From the NCBI RefSeq assembly GCF_002266435.3, contig NZ_CP029426.2, positions 1,890,001 through 1,954,000 of the forward strand: a DNA stretch of 64,000 nt, read 5' to 3'. Below the pieces are notes generated by a model. The model worked only from the letters and a program-made list of their open reading frames with translations. It did not search any database and had not been told where the DNA came from. Shown piece after piece: positions 18,790 to 28,563 of this stretch. The number at the start of each line of letters is the position of its first letter. The first letter of the stretch is position 1. A program made the translations under genes and the position numbers. The DNA is from Bradyrhizobium amphicarpaeae (GTDB taxonomy: Bacteria > Pseudomonadota > Alphaproteobacteria > Rhizobiales > Xanthobacteraceae).

Positions 18790-20760
18790 ATGAGCGGCAT
18801 TTCCATTCGCCTCACTCACAAGGTCATGGCGATCGGACTGTTCGGTCTCATCGGGCTCGCCGCCTTTGGCTCGATCTACCAAATTGGCAGCCTCTCCCAG
18901 GACACGTCGCGCGATGCCGCTGACAGCGCGCGCAAGATGTCCGATCTGAACCAGCGGGTTTCGCAGCAAATGCTCGAAGCGCGCCGGGCCGAGAAGGACT
19001 TCCAGCTCCGTCGCGATCAGTCGTACGCGAAACGACACGCCGAACTTGCGTCTGACATCGTCGGGAACCTCGATCGCCTCGGGAGTGCGACGCGTACAGC
19101 AGGATTCGCGACGATTGGCGAGAAGGTGTCGCAGGCCCGCGCGGGGTTCGAAAGGTACGTGAACGAGTTTGCGGCCGTCGAGAAGGGCGAGGTCAAGCTC
19201 GGATTGAACGAAACGCTCGGCTTGTCAGGTTCGCTGCGCGCGGCAGTCCACGACATCGAGACCAAGCTCAAGGAGGTCGACGATCCCAGGCTCACCAGCG
19301 GCATGCTGATGATGCGTCGTCACGAGAAGGACTTCATGCTGCGTCGCGACCAGAAATATGTCGAGGCTCTCAAGAAGACCGCTGCGGAGTTCTCCAAGCT
19401 GGTGGACGCATCGACAATTTCCCCGGCGATCAAGGCCGATATCGGCAAGAAGCTCGGCAAGTATGAGGGGGACTTCTCGGCCTGGGCAGCAGGCGCGCAG
19501 GACCTCGCCGCGCACGGCTCGGCCATGTCCAAGGAATTCCGGGTGATCGAGCCCGTCCTCGAAGACATCGAAAAGAGCGTTGCTCAGCGTTACGACGCGG
19601 CGCAGGCCGACGAAGCGTCGACGCGAGCCTCGATCAAGCTGTGGATGTGGGTCGCGCTCGGATGCGCCATCCTGATGGTGGGAGGCGTGGCCTTTTTCAT
19701 CGGCCGCTCGATCTCGACCGCACTGATCTCCATGGTGCGGTCGATGACCGGCCTGGCAAACGGGGACACCTCCGTGGTGATCCCCGGCGTCGGCCGCAAG
19801 GACGAGATCGGCGAGATGGCCGGAGCGGTCGCGGTCTTCAAGGCCAACATGGCGGAGGCCGAGCGGCTGCGGGCCGAGCAGGCGGAAGCCGAGGCGCGTG
19901 GTCGCGCGCAGCGCAAGGCCGACATGCAGCGGCTCGCCGACGGTTTTGAAGGCGCAGTCGGCGAGATCATCGAGACCGTGTCGTCGGCAGCGACCGAGCT
20001 CGAGGCGTCATCCAGCACGCTGACGCGGACCGCCGAGCGCGGCAACAGCCTCGCCACCGCCGTGGCGGCGGCCTCGGAGGAGGCGTCCGCGAACGTGCAG
20101 TCGGTGTCGTCCGCGAGCGAGGAGTTGAGCTCCTCTGTCTCCGAGATCAGCCGCCAGGTACAGGAATCTGCGCGCGTCGCCGACATCGCGGTCGGGCAGG
20201 CCCAGCGCACCAATACGCGCGTCGCCGAGTTGACCAAGGCCGCTTCCCGCATCGGCGACGTGGTCGAGCTGATCAGCACCATCGCCGCTCAGACCAACCT
20301 GCTGGCGCTCAACGCGACGATCGAGGCGGCGCGGGCGGGCGAGGCCGGCAAGGGTTTTGCGGTGGTCGCGACCGAAGTGAAGGCGCTTGCCGAGCAGACC
20401 GCGAAAGCCACCGGCGAGATCGGTCAGCAAATCGGCGCTATCCAGACCGCGACGGAAGAGTCCGTCGGAGCGATCAAGGAGATCGGCGAAACCATCGCGC
20501 GGATGTCGGAGATTTCGTCGACCATCGCTGCTGCGGTGGAGGAGCAGGGTGCCGCCACGCAGGAAATCTCCCGCAACATCCAGCACGCCGCGCAGGGCAC
20601 TTCCGACGTCTCGGCGAATATCGGCGACGTCCAGCGGGGCGCGGGCGAGACCGGGGCTGCCTCGGCACAGGTGCACTCGGCCGCGCAGTCATTGTCTCAG
20701 GAGAGCCACCGCTTGAAGAGCGAGGTCACGCGCTTCCTGGAGACGGTACGGGCGGCCTGA
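18790..20760 (+). CDS. Methyl-accepting chemotaxis protein with HBM sensor (MCP 2)
   Basis: 656 residues. TM1 is at about 11-31. The long periplasmic sensor (32-283) contains two copies of one motif, [15 protein letters not shown] (65-79) and [15 protein letters not shown] (176-190). These are the hallmarks of the helical bimodular (HBM) domain, in which two stacked helical bundles each bind a ligand such as an organic acid. TM2 is about 285-306, followed by HAMP and a signalling domain with [20 protein letters not shown]. It ends [14 protein letters not shown] 18790 follows an AGCAGG sequence. The gaps to its neighbours (195 and 276 bp) suggest separate promoters. Confidence 0.93.
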   Translation: MSGISIRLTHKVMAIGLFGLIGLAAFGSIYQIGSLSQDTSRDAADSARKMSDLNQRVSQQMLEARRAEKDFQLRRDQSYAKRHAELASDIVGNLDRLGSATRTAGFATIGEKVSQARAGFERYVNEFAAVEKGEVKLGLNETLGLSGSLRAAVHDIETKLKEVDDPRLTSGMLMMRRHEKDFMLRRDQKYVEALKKTAAEFSKLVDASTISPAIKADIGKKLGKYEGDFSAWAAGAQDLAAHGSAMSKEFRVIEPVLEDIEKSVAQRYDAAQADEASTRASIKLWMWVALGCAILMVGGVAFFIGRSISTALISMVRSMTGLANGDTSVVIPGVGRKDEIGEMAGAVAVFKANMAEAERLRAEQAEAEARGRAQRKADMQRLADGFEGAVGEIIETVSSAATELEASSSTLTRTAERGNSLATAVAAASEEASANVQSVSSASEELSSSVSEISRQVQESARVADIAVGQAQRTNTRVAELTKAASRIGDVVELISTIAAQTNLLALNATIEAARAGEAGKGFAVVATEVKALAEQTAKATGEIGQQIGAIQTATEESVGAIKEIGETIARMSEISSTIAAAVEEQGAATQEISRNIQHAAQGTSDVSANIGDVQRGAGETGAASAQVHSAAQSLSQESHRLKSEVTRFLETVRAA

Positions 20761-21036
20761 ATCGTCGACCGCCCCGTTCGGCGCGGCGCGGTGCGCTGGT
20801 GTGGCGCTGCGCGACGTCGGCCGTGGCGCAACAGATGGTTGCGGACGATATAACGGGGGCGGTGCCGAATTCCGTAATTCAACGTAGCTTCCTGTTAACG
20901 CCTGTTTGCAATTATGGGCGCAATCTTACGAGATAAAAACCAGCCAGCATTGTTGGAATGACCCACGCCCTGTCGTCCGTTGTGACGATTGCGGCGCAGG
21001 TGACCTGTGCGTCGTATGTTTATCGGGATTTTTGTG

Positions 21037-22725
21037 ATGTCGAAATTGTCGATCGTCTTCAAGCTGCTGACCGTTCTGTCGGTCCTCGTTCTCTCGCTCG
21101 CCGGAGTCGGCGTGATGGCGATCGGCACCATGCACAACATCAACTCCCACACCGTCGAGATTGCGGAAAGCTGGCTGCCCAGCGTGCGTGCGCTGGGCTC
21201 CATGCGGGCCGACATCAACGAGCTGCGCGTCGCGCTCCGTCTTCACCTGATGCAGGATACTGCCGAGGGCAAGGAAGCCGCCGAGAAGCGCCTCGCCAAC
21301 TTGCGCGAGCGCATCGAGAAGACCCGTAAGGTCTACGAGCCGCTGATCACGGCCGCCGAAGAGCGCTCGCTGTACGAGCAATGGACCAAGGCGTGGGCCG
21401 AATATCTGAACGGCGTGCAGGAGACGATGGCGCTGTCGCGCAAGAGCATCGGCCGTTTCCCGACCGACGCCAACGAGATGCTGCAGACCAAGGTCGCCAA
21501 GATGGCGCAGGCGGCCGATCCGCTGCTCCAGAAGGGCATCGAACTTAACAACAACGGCGCCGAGCTGGAGACGAGACAGGCGGCCGACAGCTACGCGTTG
21601 ATCTTCCGCGTGCTGGTCGGCATCATCGTCGCCGCCGTCTTGATCGCGATCGCCGCCGCTTATTATCTGGTGCGCGACGTGTCGCGCGGCATCGCCTCGA
21701 TCATCAGGCCGATGCAATCGCTCGGCGAGGGCGATCTGTCGGCCGAGGTACCGCATCGCGGCGAGAAGACCGAGATCGGCTCGATGGCGGATGCGCTGCA
21801 GATCTTCAAGGAGGCTCTGGTCGCCAAGAAGGCCGCCGATGAGGCTGCCGCGCGCGACGCCGAAGCCAAGATCGAACGCGGCCGCCGGGTCGATGCCATC
21901 ACGCGCAATTTCGAGACCATGATCGGCGAGGTCGTCGAGACCGTGTCGTCGGCCTCGACCGAGCTCGAAGCCTCCGCGGCCACGCTGAGCGGCACGGCGC
22001 AGCGCGGCCAGGAGCTCGCAACCGTCGTTGCGGCTGCCTCCGAGGAAGCCTCCACCAACGTCCAGGCGGTCGCGTCCGCCTCGGAAGAGCTGTCGTCCTC
22101 GATCACCGAGATCAGCCGACGCGTGCAGGATTCGGCGCGGATGGCTGCGGAAGCCGTCGAGCAGGCGGCGCGGACCAACGACCGCGTCAACGCGCTGTCG
22201 CAGGCGGCCTCCCGCATCGGCGACGTCGTCGAGCTCATCAACACCATCGCCGGCCAGACCAACCTGCTGGCGCTGAATGCGACCATCGAAGCGGCCCGCG
22301 CCGGCGAAGCCGGCCGCGGCTTTGCCGTCGTTGCTTCCGAGGTCAAGGCATTGGCGGAGCAGACCGCGAAGGCGACCGGCGAGATCGGGGCGCAGGTCTC
22401 GGGCATCCAGGCCGCCACACAGGAATCCGTCAGCGCCATCCAGGAAATCGGCGGCACCATCGAGCGATTGTCCGAGGTGTCCGCGGCGATTGCCGCCGCC
22501 GTCGAGGAGCAGGGCGCCGCGACGCAGGAGATCTCGCGCAACGTCCAGCAGGCCTCGGTCGGCACGCAGGAAGTGTCGTCCAACATCACCAACGTGCAGC
22601 GCGGTGCGATCGAGACCGGTGAAGCCTCGGGCGAGGTGCTCTCGGCCGCGAAATCGCTGGCGACCGACAGCACCCGTCTGAAGGTCGAGGTCGCGCAATT
22701 CCTGGAATCGGTCCGCGCGGCCTGA
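21037..22725 (+). CDS. Methyl-accepting chemotaxis protein, four-helix-bundle sensor (MCP 3)
   Basis: 562 residues. TM1 is at about 9-30. The periplasmic part (31-186) looks like a 4HB_MCP bundle (MHNINSHTVEIAESWLPSVR at its start is the usual beginning of that domain). TM2 is 187-211, then HAMP (IRPMQSLGEGDLSAEVPHRG) and a signalling domain with [20 protein letters not shown]. It ends VAQFLESVRAA. ATG 21037 matches the usual MSKLSIVFKL start; ATG 21016 with an AGGTGA upstream is an alternative. It is convergent with the DUF2339 gene, with only three bases between the stops. Confidence 0.92.
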   Translation: MSKLSIVFKLLTVLSVLVLSLAGVGVMAIGTMHNINSHTVEIAESWLPSVRALGSMRADINELRVALRLHLMQDTAEGKEAAEKRLANLRERIEKTRKVYEPLITAAEERSLYEQWTKAWAEYLNGVQETMALSRKSIGRFPTDANEMLQTKVAKMAQAADPLLQKGIELNNNGAELETRQAADSYALIFRVLVGIIVAAVLIAIAAAYYLVRDVSRGIASIIRPMQSLGEGDLSAEVPHRGEKTEIGSMADALQIFKEALVAKKAADEAAARDAEAKIERGRRVDAITRNFETMIGEVVETVSSASTELEASAATLSGTAQRGQELATVVAAASEEASTNVQAVASASEELSSSITEISRRVQDSARMAAEAVEQAARTNDRVNALSQAASRIGDVVELINTIAGQTNLLALNATIEAARAGEAGRGFAVVASEVKALAEQTAKATGEIGAQVSGIQAATQESVSAIQEIGGTIERLSEVSAAIAAAVEEQGAATQEISRNVQQASVGTQEVSSNITNVQRGAIETGEASGEVLSAAKSLATDSTRLKVEVAQFLESVRAA

Positions 22726-22728
22726 TCT

Positions 22729-25434
22729 CTACGCGCCCGTCTGCGGAGCCGGCGGCGGTGCGACCTGCCGCCGGAACAGGATGCGCTGGTACAGCCAGCC
22801 GATCGCGACCAGCACGATGCCGAGGCACATGAACGACAGCGCGCGATAGACGCCGGTCAGCGTCGACATGTCGATAACGAAGGCCTTGAGGATCGTCAGC
22901 GCGATGACGGCGGCCGAGGCCAGCCGCGCGCGCTCGGAGTTGACGAGGATGCCGACGCCCAGCAACACCACGCCGAAGGCAAGCCAGCCGATCGAATAGG
23001 TGTACTGCTCGGCGCCCGTCGTCGGGCCGGTCGAGAGAATCGGGCCGTGATAGAAGCGGCGGATCTTCAGCGTGACATAGGCAAGCGCGAATAGCAGCGC
23101 GCCGCCCGCAATCGTGTTGGCGTAGACCTTGCCGCGTTGGCCGACCACCGCATAGGACAGCAGCAGCATCAGCACCGCCGGCAGCGCATAGCCGAGCAGC
23201 AGCAGGTTGAAGACGGCGCCGCCGACGTCGATACGCCAGATCAGCGGGTTCTCCAGGATCAGCAGGCCGAACACGCTGATGAGACCGCCGATCGCCGTCA
23301 GCACGACCGCGCCGACATTGTGCACGATGCTGCCGCTGCGCAGCCGCAAGCGCTCCAGCCCGATCGCCATCGCGAGCGAGACGCAGACCTGCAGCGCGCA
23401 TTCGAGCAGCGATGGCGGCGAGATCATGTCGCCACCGGTCGCAAAGTGACGGACCTCCATGAAGGCGAGCAGTGCGGTGAACAGGATCGCCGCGGTCTCG
23501 ACCATGCGCAGCGGCGGATCGTCTGCGCGGCGGCGCAGGAAGAGGCTCGCACCCCAGAACGAGGCCGCCGGCAGGCCGTAGCCCCACAGCAGCCAGTTGA
23601 AGATCGGCGTGGTGCCGACGGCATCGCCGACGACGCGCGGGTCATAGCCAATGCGCGCAGTGACGATCGCGGCGAAGACCGCGGCGAGCCGGCGCAGCAC
23701 CGGTATCGGCCGTTGCAGCGAGATCCAGGCGGTGCCGAGCGACATCAGCGCCAGGGCAATCGTGAGCCAGCCCTTCTCCAGCGCGAACGTCAGTGCCAAC
23801 GCCAGCGCGCCGAGCGTACCGGTCGCGAAAAGTGCGGTCGAGGTCGCGGCGCCCGGTCGATCTTCGCGGCGCGTCAGCGCCTCGGTCGCGGCGCCGAAGG
23901 CAGCTGCCAGCAGCACCGCCAGGATCGCGAACGGGATCGAGCGGTCGAGATGGGCGATGCGGGCATAGAGCGCGACGAGGATCGCGATCGGCGTGGCGAC
24001 AGCCGCTGCCGACCACACCACGGGAATGATTGCGGAGTTGGAGCGGCCCTGCGCGAGGAAGCCGGCCACGCCGAAGCCGATGGCGAAGATCGCGGCCATC
24101 ACCAGATGCAGCGTCACGGAGCTTTCGATTGCGGTCGGCCCGATGCCGGACATCGCGCCGCCGGGCAGCACCAGCATATCAGGGTTGGCGCGTACCGCCC
24201 ATTCGGCGAACACGATGAAGACGGTCGCTGCCGCCGCGCCGAGCGCGCCGGTGGCCGCCGGCGCACGCCAGGCGACGAGAAGTGTCGCGCCGACGAGAAG
24301 CGCGAAGGCGATCAGCGCCAGATCCGCATGTGCGCTCGACAGCACGATCAGCATTGCGCCGAACAGATAGGCGCCGAGCGAGCTCGACGAGACCGGCTCG
24401 ATCTCCCCGTCCTCGATGCTGGGGCCAAACATGAAGCCGCAGACGACGAGCAGTGCGGCGAGCACGAAGCCTGCGATGGCATGGAAGGCGTGCGGCGCGA
24501 CCTGCACTTCGTTGGTATCGAGGCCCGGGAAGATCCAGAGTACGGCAAAGGCGATCGTCGTGACCGCGAGCCAGCGCCACAGCCGGATGCGGGCGAGGCC
24601 GAAGCTCGCAGCGGTGACGACGGCAAGATAGATGTAGAGCGCCCAATAATCCGGCTTGCCGCTGGAGACGAGCAGCGGCGTCACGAAGGCGCCGACCACG
24701 CCGAGGCCGGCGAGCGCGGGCCCGTGCAGCAGTGCGGCTGCGAGCGTGCACATGGCCACGATGCCGAGCAGCACGAAGGCGGTCGCGGGCACCAGGAAGC
24801 CGTAGAGCGCGTAAGCCGCATAGATGGTCGCGAACGCCACTGCGGTACCGGCGGCGGTGAGGATCGCCGGGATGTTGGCGATCGGCAGCGCCTGGATGTT
24901 CGAAATGCTTTCCTTGCGCCGCGACCACTCGCCGGCCCCGAGCAGCGCAGCGGCGAACAGGCCGCCCAGGAACACGCGCACGCCGGGGCCGAGCAGGCCG
25001 GCCTCGATCGAATAGCGCACCATGAAGAAGCCCCCGAGCGCCAGCGCAAGGCCGCCGATCCACACCACCCAGCGGGTGCCGAGCCGCTCCTCGAAGCCGG
25101 GCGCAGCGGCCGGCACCGGAGGAGGTGCGGCAGCCGCGGCGCTCGCTTCGAGCGGCGGCGGTGAAAGCTCTTCGGTGACCAGCGGAGGCGGCGCCGCTTC
25201 GGCCTCGGGTGCAAGCGGCGGCGGCTCGGTGGCCGCTGTTGCGGGTGCTTCAACCTGCGCCTGTGCGGGGAGCGGCGGCGGCGGCCGCACCGGCCGCTGC
25301 TGCGCGTAAAACATCTGTTCGAGCGCGTTGAATCGCCGGCGCAGCTCGGCCGCCTGGCTGGAGGCCTTGATGGCGATCAGGATGGCGATGATCGCGATGA
25401 TCAGCGCAAAGACGTCAAACGGGCCGTCGAACAT
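22729..25434 (-). CDS. DUF2339 polytopic membrane protein
   Basis: 901 residues. A first membrane helix (about 9-25) is followed by a short coiled coil (AAELRRRFNALEQMFYAQQ), then a Pro/Ala-rich linker of about 80 residues and some twenty-plus hydrophobic helices to the C-terminus. The layout and the FEERLGTRWVVWIGGLALALGG entry into the membrane domain are those of DUF2339 proteins. Function is unknown; an envelope role is often proposed. An ATG with CTGGAGG upstream fixes the start. It is 52 bp downstream of nadQ on the same strand and may share its transcript. Confidence 0.85.
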   Translation of the reverse strand: MFDGPFDVFALIIAIIAILIAIKASSQAAELRRRFNALEQMFYAQQRPVRPPPPLPAQAQVEAPATAATEPPPLAPEAEAAPPPLVTEELSPPPLEASAAAAAPPPVPAAAPGFEERLGTRWVVWIGGLALALGGFFMVRYSIEAGLLGPGVRVFLGGLFAAALLGAGEWSRRKESISNIQALPIANIPAILTAAGTAVAFATIYAAYALYGFLVPATAFVLLGIVAMCTLAAALLHGPALAGLGVVGAFVTPLLVSSGKPDYWALYIYLAVVTAASFGLARIRLWRWLAVTTIAFAVLWIFPGLDTNEVQVAPHAFHAIAGFVLAALLVVCGFMFGPSIEDGEIEPVSSSSLGAYLFGAMLIVLSSAHADLALIAFALLVGATLLVAWRAPAATGALGAAAATVFIVFAEWAVRANPDMLVLPGGAMSGIGPTAIESSVTLHLVMAAIFAIGFGVAGFLAQGRSNSAIIPVVWSAAAVATPIAILVALYARIAHLDRSIPFAILAVLLAAAFGAATEALTRREDRPGAATSTALFATGTLGALALALTFALEKGWLTIALALMSLGTAWISLQRPIPVLRRLAAVFAAIVTARIGYDPRVVGDAVGTTPIFNWLLWGYGLPAASFWGASLFLRRRADDPPLRMVETAAILFTALLAFMEVRHFATGGDMISPPSLLECALQVCVSLAMAIGLERLRLRSGSIVHNVGAVVLTAIGGLISVFGLLILENPLIWRIDVGGAVFNLLLLGYALPAVLMLLLSYAVVGQRGKVYANTIAGGALLFALAYVTLKIRRFYHGPILSTGPTTGAEQYTYSIGWLAFGVVLLGVGILVNSERARLASAAVIALTILKAFVIDMSTLTGVYRALSFMCLGIVLVAIGWLYQRILFRRQVAPPPAPQTGA

Positions 25435-25486
25435 GAAGCCTCCAGGTAACCGGCGCGCAGGGGCCGGTCCCGCATATCCTTGAAGT

Positions 25487-26455
25487 TTAGCGCCGGGAGC
25501 GCACGCGCAAGCCCGGCGCGGGCCGCTCCTGGAGCACGTCGCGCCGGAAGCGATAGAGCGCCGCCGGGCGTCCGCCCGTCTGTGTCGACATCACCCCGGT
25601 CGGTTCGACCAGGGCTTCCATTTCGACCAGGCGGCGGAAATTCTGTTTGTGCAGGTGTCGGCCGGAGATCGCCTCGACCGTATGCTGCAGTTCGGTAAGT
25701 GTGAATTCGGGCGGCAAAAGTTCAAACACGACGGGACGATACTTCAGTTTTGCCCGCAGCCGCGCGATCGCGGTCGCGAGAATCCGGCGGTGATCGAACC
25801 GCATCGAGGTCCCGAGCGGGGGCAGCGTCTTGCGCGCTGATGCCGCAGGGCGACCATCGCGCCGGGCTTCCTCGACCAGCCCGGCCTCGTACAGGAGCTC
25901 GTAGCGGTCGAGCACGCGCTCCTCGTCCCAGGCCGCCCCGTCGAGGCCGAAATAGAACCGCACGCGATCCTTGCGCGGCAGCGCGCGCGTCGTCTCCGGC
26001 GTCTCCTCCGCGGCCCATTCGGTCAGCGCCGGAATGATGTCGCGGGCGATGATCGCAGGCGGCTCCACGCGCCGGTCTTCCCAGGGGAAGAAGCGATACC
26101 ATGGCGCGAAGCTCGCCGCGTTTGCCGCAAGCTCGCCGTCCACCGCGCGCGTCAATGCGAGATAGCCGATCGACACCATATGGGCGCCGGTGTCGCCCGC
26201 CTCGGCATGGCGGCCGCGATCGCCGAATGTGTAGAGCTGTTCGACATAGCCGAGCCGCAAGCCGGTCTGTTCCTCGACCCAGGCGCGCAGGCCGATGTCG
26301 AAGGTGCGGTGAGCGAGCGCATCGAACGGGCCGAACGGCAGGCCGGCAAGCCCGTCACTGCCGCGCGCGGTGAGGATCAACGGCTCATGCCCCTCGATCG
26401 CGACGATCGCCGCAGTCAGGCCGATCTCGATCGGCGTCAGCAGCGTCCCGCTCAT
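25487..26455 (-). CDS. nadQ: NadQ-type transcriptional repressor of NAD synthesis (Nudix-like + winged helix)
   Basis: 322 residues. The N-terminal ~165 form a degenerate Nudix-like fold (LTAAIVAIEGHEPLILTARG, PFGPFDALAHRTFDIGLRAWVEEQTGL) in which the catalytic REUxEE pattern is lost. The C-terminal ~100 are a winged-helix DNA-binding domain (FTLTELQHTVEAISGRHLHKQNFRRLVEME, then YRFRRDVL). This is the architecture of the alphaproteobacterial NadQ regulators (COG4111), distant relatives of NrtR, known as repressors of nadABC. Palindromic boxes upstream of nadA at 12897-12992 are likely targets. No copy of the box is seen upstream of nadQ itself. Confidence 0.82.
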   Translation of the reverse strand: MSGTLLTPIEIGLTAAIVAIEGHEPLILTARGSDGLAGLPFGPFDALAHRTFDIGLRAWVEEQTGLRLGYVEQLYTFGDRGRHAEAGDTGAHMVSIGYLALTRAVDGELAANAASFAPWYRFFPWEDRRVEPPAIIARDIIPALTEWAAEETPETTRALPRKDRVRFYFGLDGAAWDEERVLDRYELLYEAGLVEEARRDGRPAASARKTLPPLGTSMRFDHRRILATAIARLRAKLKYRPVVFELLPPEFTLTELQHTVEAISGRHLHKQNFRRLVEMEALVEPTGVMSTQTGGRPAALYRFRRDVLQERPAPGLRVRSRR

Positions 26456-26526
26456 GCGATGTGACGCGCAGCTGTCGAGAGAAAGACATGCGGGTTGATG
26501 GAGGCGGCCTCGCCACGGGCTCGCTG

Positions 26527-26650
26527 TAACCTCTCCCGCTTGCGGGAGAGGTCGGCGCGTAGCGCCGGGTGAGGGCCTTCTCCGCTAGGGGGGTGTCCCG
26601 TTGTAGAGACACCCTCTCCCCAACCCTCTTCCGCAAGCGGGAGAGGGGGC
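26527..26650. repeat. Intergenic inverted repeat (family G)
   Basis: CCTCTCCCGCTTGCGGGAGAGG at one end pairs within itself and with CCGCAAGCGGGAGAGGG at the other end. Between the arms are GGGTGAGGGCC and CTCTCCCCAACCCTC. A shorter relative is at 38346-38384. It separates nadQ from the phosphatase gene, and no gene is supported inside it. Confidence 0.65.
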
Positions 26651-26684
26651 ATAGTCCCGTCGGGGCTGCTATTCGACTCTCGCC

Positions 26685-27191
26685 TCATTCGAGCTCGATC
26701 ACGAAGGGGCGGCCCTCGACCATCATCGCGCCGGGGCCGATCTCGTCGAGCGCGCGCAGCATGCGGCCGTTGCGTCCCAGGGCACGGTCGGCCAGGCCGA
26801 CGATGCGCCGGTTCGGCGAGGCGATCGGCGAGGCCGTGCGGATCTTCTGCGCGATCTCGAGCTCGTCGCGGTTTGGATTGAGCGCGCAGGCCGCCGCGAA
26901 CGCGCTCGCGGTGGAGCGGCTGATGCCGGCATAGCAATGCACCACCAGCGGCGCGCCGCGGTCCCAGCCGCGCACGAAGTTCAGCACCTGATCGATATGG
27001 TTCTCGGACGGAGCGACGAAACCGTCCATTTCCTCGGTGATGTCGTCCATCGACACCTTGAGATGGTTGGCGGGCAGCACGGACACCGGCCGCGCCACCT
27101 GCTCGACATTGGCCATCACGGTCAGCACGTGGCTGGCCCCGGTGAGGCGGACGGTTTCGGGAAGCGCGGCGAGGGAACAGACGTGGATCAT
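26685..27191 (-). CDS. Protein tyrosine / dual-specificity phosphatase family protein
   Basis: 168 residues, cytoplasmic. The P-loop HCYAGISRST is the CX5R catalytic signature of cysteine phosphatases. Asp in VSMDDITEEMDGF upstream could be the general acid. An ATG with an AAAAAGG ribosome-binding site is at 27191. Substrate is unknown: phosphotyrosine and other phosphoesters are all possible for small members of this fold. It is transcribed alone, flanked by two dispersed repeats. Confidence 0.8.
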   Translation of the reverse strand: MIHVCSLAALPETVRLTGASHVLTVMANVEQVARPVSVLPANHLKVSMDDITEEMDGFVAPSENHIDQVLNFVRGWDRGAPLVVHCYAGISRSTASAFAAACALNPNRDELEIAQKIRTASPIASPNRRIVGLADRALGRNGRMLRALDEIGPGAMMVEGRPFVIELE

Positions 27192-27224
27192 GGCGGACCT
27201 TTTTCTTGATTATAGCCGCAGCCC

Positions 27225-27313
27225 GTAGGGTGGGCAAAGGCGCGTAGCGCCGTGCCCACGACCTTTCTGAATTGCAACGGGTGGTGGGCACGCTTCGCTT
27301 TGCCCGCCCTACG
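27225..27313. repeat. Dispersed intergenic repeat (family B), full inverted copy
   Basis: It begins GTAGGGTGGGCAAAGGCGCG and ends GGGCACGCTTCGCTTTGCCC then GCCCTAC, forming a long imperfect hairpin with a central CGTGCCCACG. The right half is repeated at 19-45. Confidence 0.75.
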
Positions 27314-27325
27314 AAGGGATAATGC

Positions 27326-27940
27326 CTACGCGAACACCGCGCCGAACCGCTCCAGAAACTGCTTCTCGGCCCGCGCCGCGGTCCAGGGCGTGAGGTAGTC
27401 GCGCCGGACGCTGTCGGAGAGGCCGGGATCCTTGCCGAACAGGCGCCGTGCCTCGCTCTCGCTGAAGCCGGCAAGCTCGGTCGCCTCGAGGTAAGCCGCG
27501 CCGCGATCGGCGGCCTTGATCGCCAGCGTAATCTCCTCCGGCAAGACCGGCGGCAGGCCGAAGCGGATGTGGATGGCGCCGAGCAGACGCTTCTCGACCG
27601 CCTTGTAGTTGCCGGCGAGCACGGCCTTGAACGGCGAGATCATGTCGCCGATGACATATTCGGGCGCATCATGCAGCAGCGCTGCGAGCCGCATGCGCTG
27701 GTCGGCGCGCGGCATCTCATGCCGCAGCACGGTCTCCACCAGCAGCGTGTGCTGCGCGACCGAGAAGATGTGCGCGCCTGTCGTCTGCCCGTTCCAGCGG
27801 GCGACGCGCGCCAGCCCATGCGCGATGTCGGCGATCTCGACGTCGAGCGGGGAGGGATCGAGCAGATCGAGCCGCCGCCCCGACAGCATGCGCTGCCAGG
27901 CGCGGGTGTCCACGCCGCCTGCCGTTTTCTTCGCGCTCAT
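27326..27940 (-). CDS. HD-domain hydrolase (YfbR/5'-nucleotidase-like)
   Basis: 204 residues. The HD metal-site residues are visible in FSVAQHTLLVETVL, ALLHDAPEYVIGDM and KAADRGAAYLEATEL, a pattern shared with YfbR-type 5'-deoxynucleotidases and related HD phosphohydrolases. ATG 27940 overlaps the tag stop by four bases (ATGA), so the longer open frame to 28183 is rejected. It is the third gene of ygfZ-tag-HD; a nucleotide-pool or repair link is plausible from that context but not shown. Confidence 0.78.
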   Translation of the reverse strand: MSAKKTAGGVDTRAWQRMLSGRRLDLLDPSPLDVEIADIAHGLARVARWNGQTTGAHIFSVAQHTLLVETVLRHEMPRADQRMRLAALLHDAPEYVIGDMISPFKAVLAGNYKAVEKRLLGAIHIRFGLPPVLPEEITLAIKAADRGAAYLEATELAGFSESEARRLFGKDPGLSDSVRRDYLTPWTAARAEKQFLERFGAVFA

Positions 27941-28563
27941 TTGACCTTGAGACGCGGCTTGCGCTGCGTCTTGCCGCAGCTGGCGTGGCAATGGCAATCG
28001 ACCAGATGGTCGTTGACCATGCCGGTCGCCTCCATGAAGGCGTAGACGATGGTCGGGCCGACGAACTTGAAGCCGCGCGAGGACAGGTCCTTGGAGATCT
28101 GTGCTGACAAGGGTGTCGAGGCCGGAACACTCGCCGTGGTCTTGAAATGGTTGACCTTGGGCTTGCCGTCCATGAAGTCCCACAGCAGCTTCGAGAAGCC
28201 CGGGCCTTTCTCCATGATATCAAGATAGGACTTCGCGCTCAGGATCGCGCCGTCGATCTTGGCCTTGTTGCGCACGATGCCGGCGTCGTTCATCAGCGCG
28301 TGCACCTTCTTGTCGGTGTAGCGCGCGATCTTCTCCGGCTGGAAATCGTCGAAGGCCTTGCGGAAATTGTCGCGCTTGCGCAGGATCGTGATCCAGGACA
28401 GGCCGGCCTGGAAGCCGTCGAGGATCAGCTTTTCGTACAGCGCGCGGTCGTCATACTCCGGCACGCCCCATTCGGTGTCGTGATAGGCGACGTAGACCGG
28501 GTCATCGCCCGGCCATGGGCAGCGGGTCTTTCCGTCGGGATGCAGACGAGGGGCTCGGCTCAT
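27937..28563 (-). CDS. tag: DNA-3-methyladenine glycosylase I
   Basis: Excises 3-methyladenine from alkylated DNA. 208 residues. Family blocks are CPWPGDDPVYVAYHDTEWG, LILDGFQAGLSWITIL, and FKFVGPTIVYAFMEATGMVNDH. The zinc ligands of the Tag clasp are visible as the N-terminal CPW cysteine, a His in YHDTEWG, and the C-terminal CHCHASC cluster. It overlaps ygfZ upstream and the HD gene downstream by four bases each, so the three form one operon. Confidence 0.95.
   Translation of the reverse strand: MSRAPRLHPDGKTRCPWPGDDPVYVAYHDTEWGVPEYDDRALYEKLILDGFQAGLSWITILRKRDNFRKAFDDFQPEKIARYTDKKVHALMNDAGIVRNKAKIDGAILSAKSYLDIMEKGPGFSKLLWDFMDGKPKVNHFKTTASVPASTPLSAQISKDLSSRGFKFVGPTIVYAFMEATGMVNDHLVDCHCHASCGKTQRKPRLKVK

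Noticed and set aside
23137..25164. A 675-residue plus-strand frame opposite the DUF2339 gene
   Set aside because: Antisense of hydrophobic codons gives a highly charged Arg/Asp/Gln protein, a well-known artefact.
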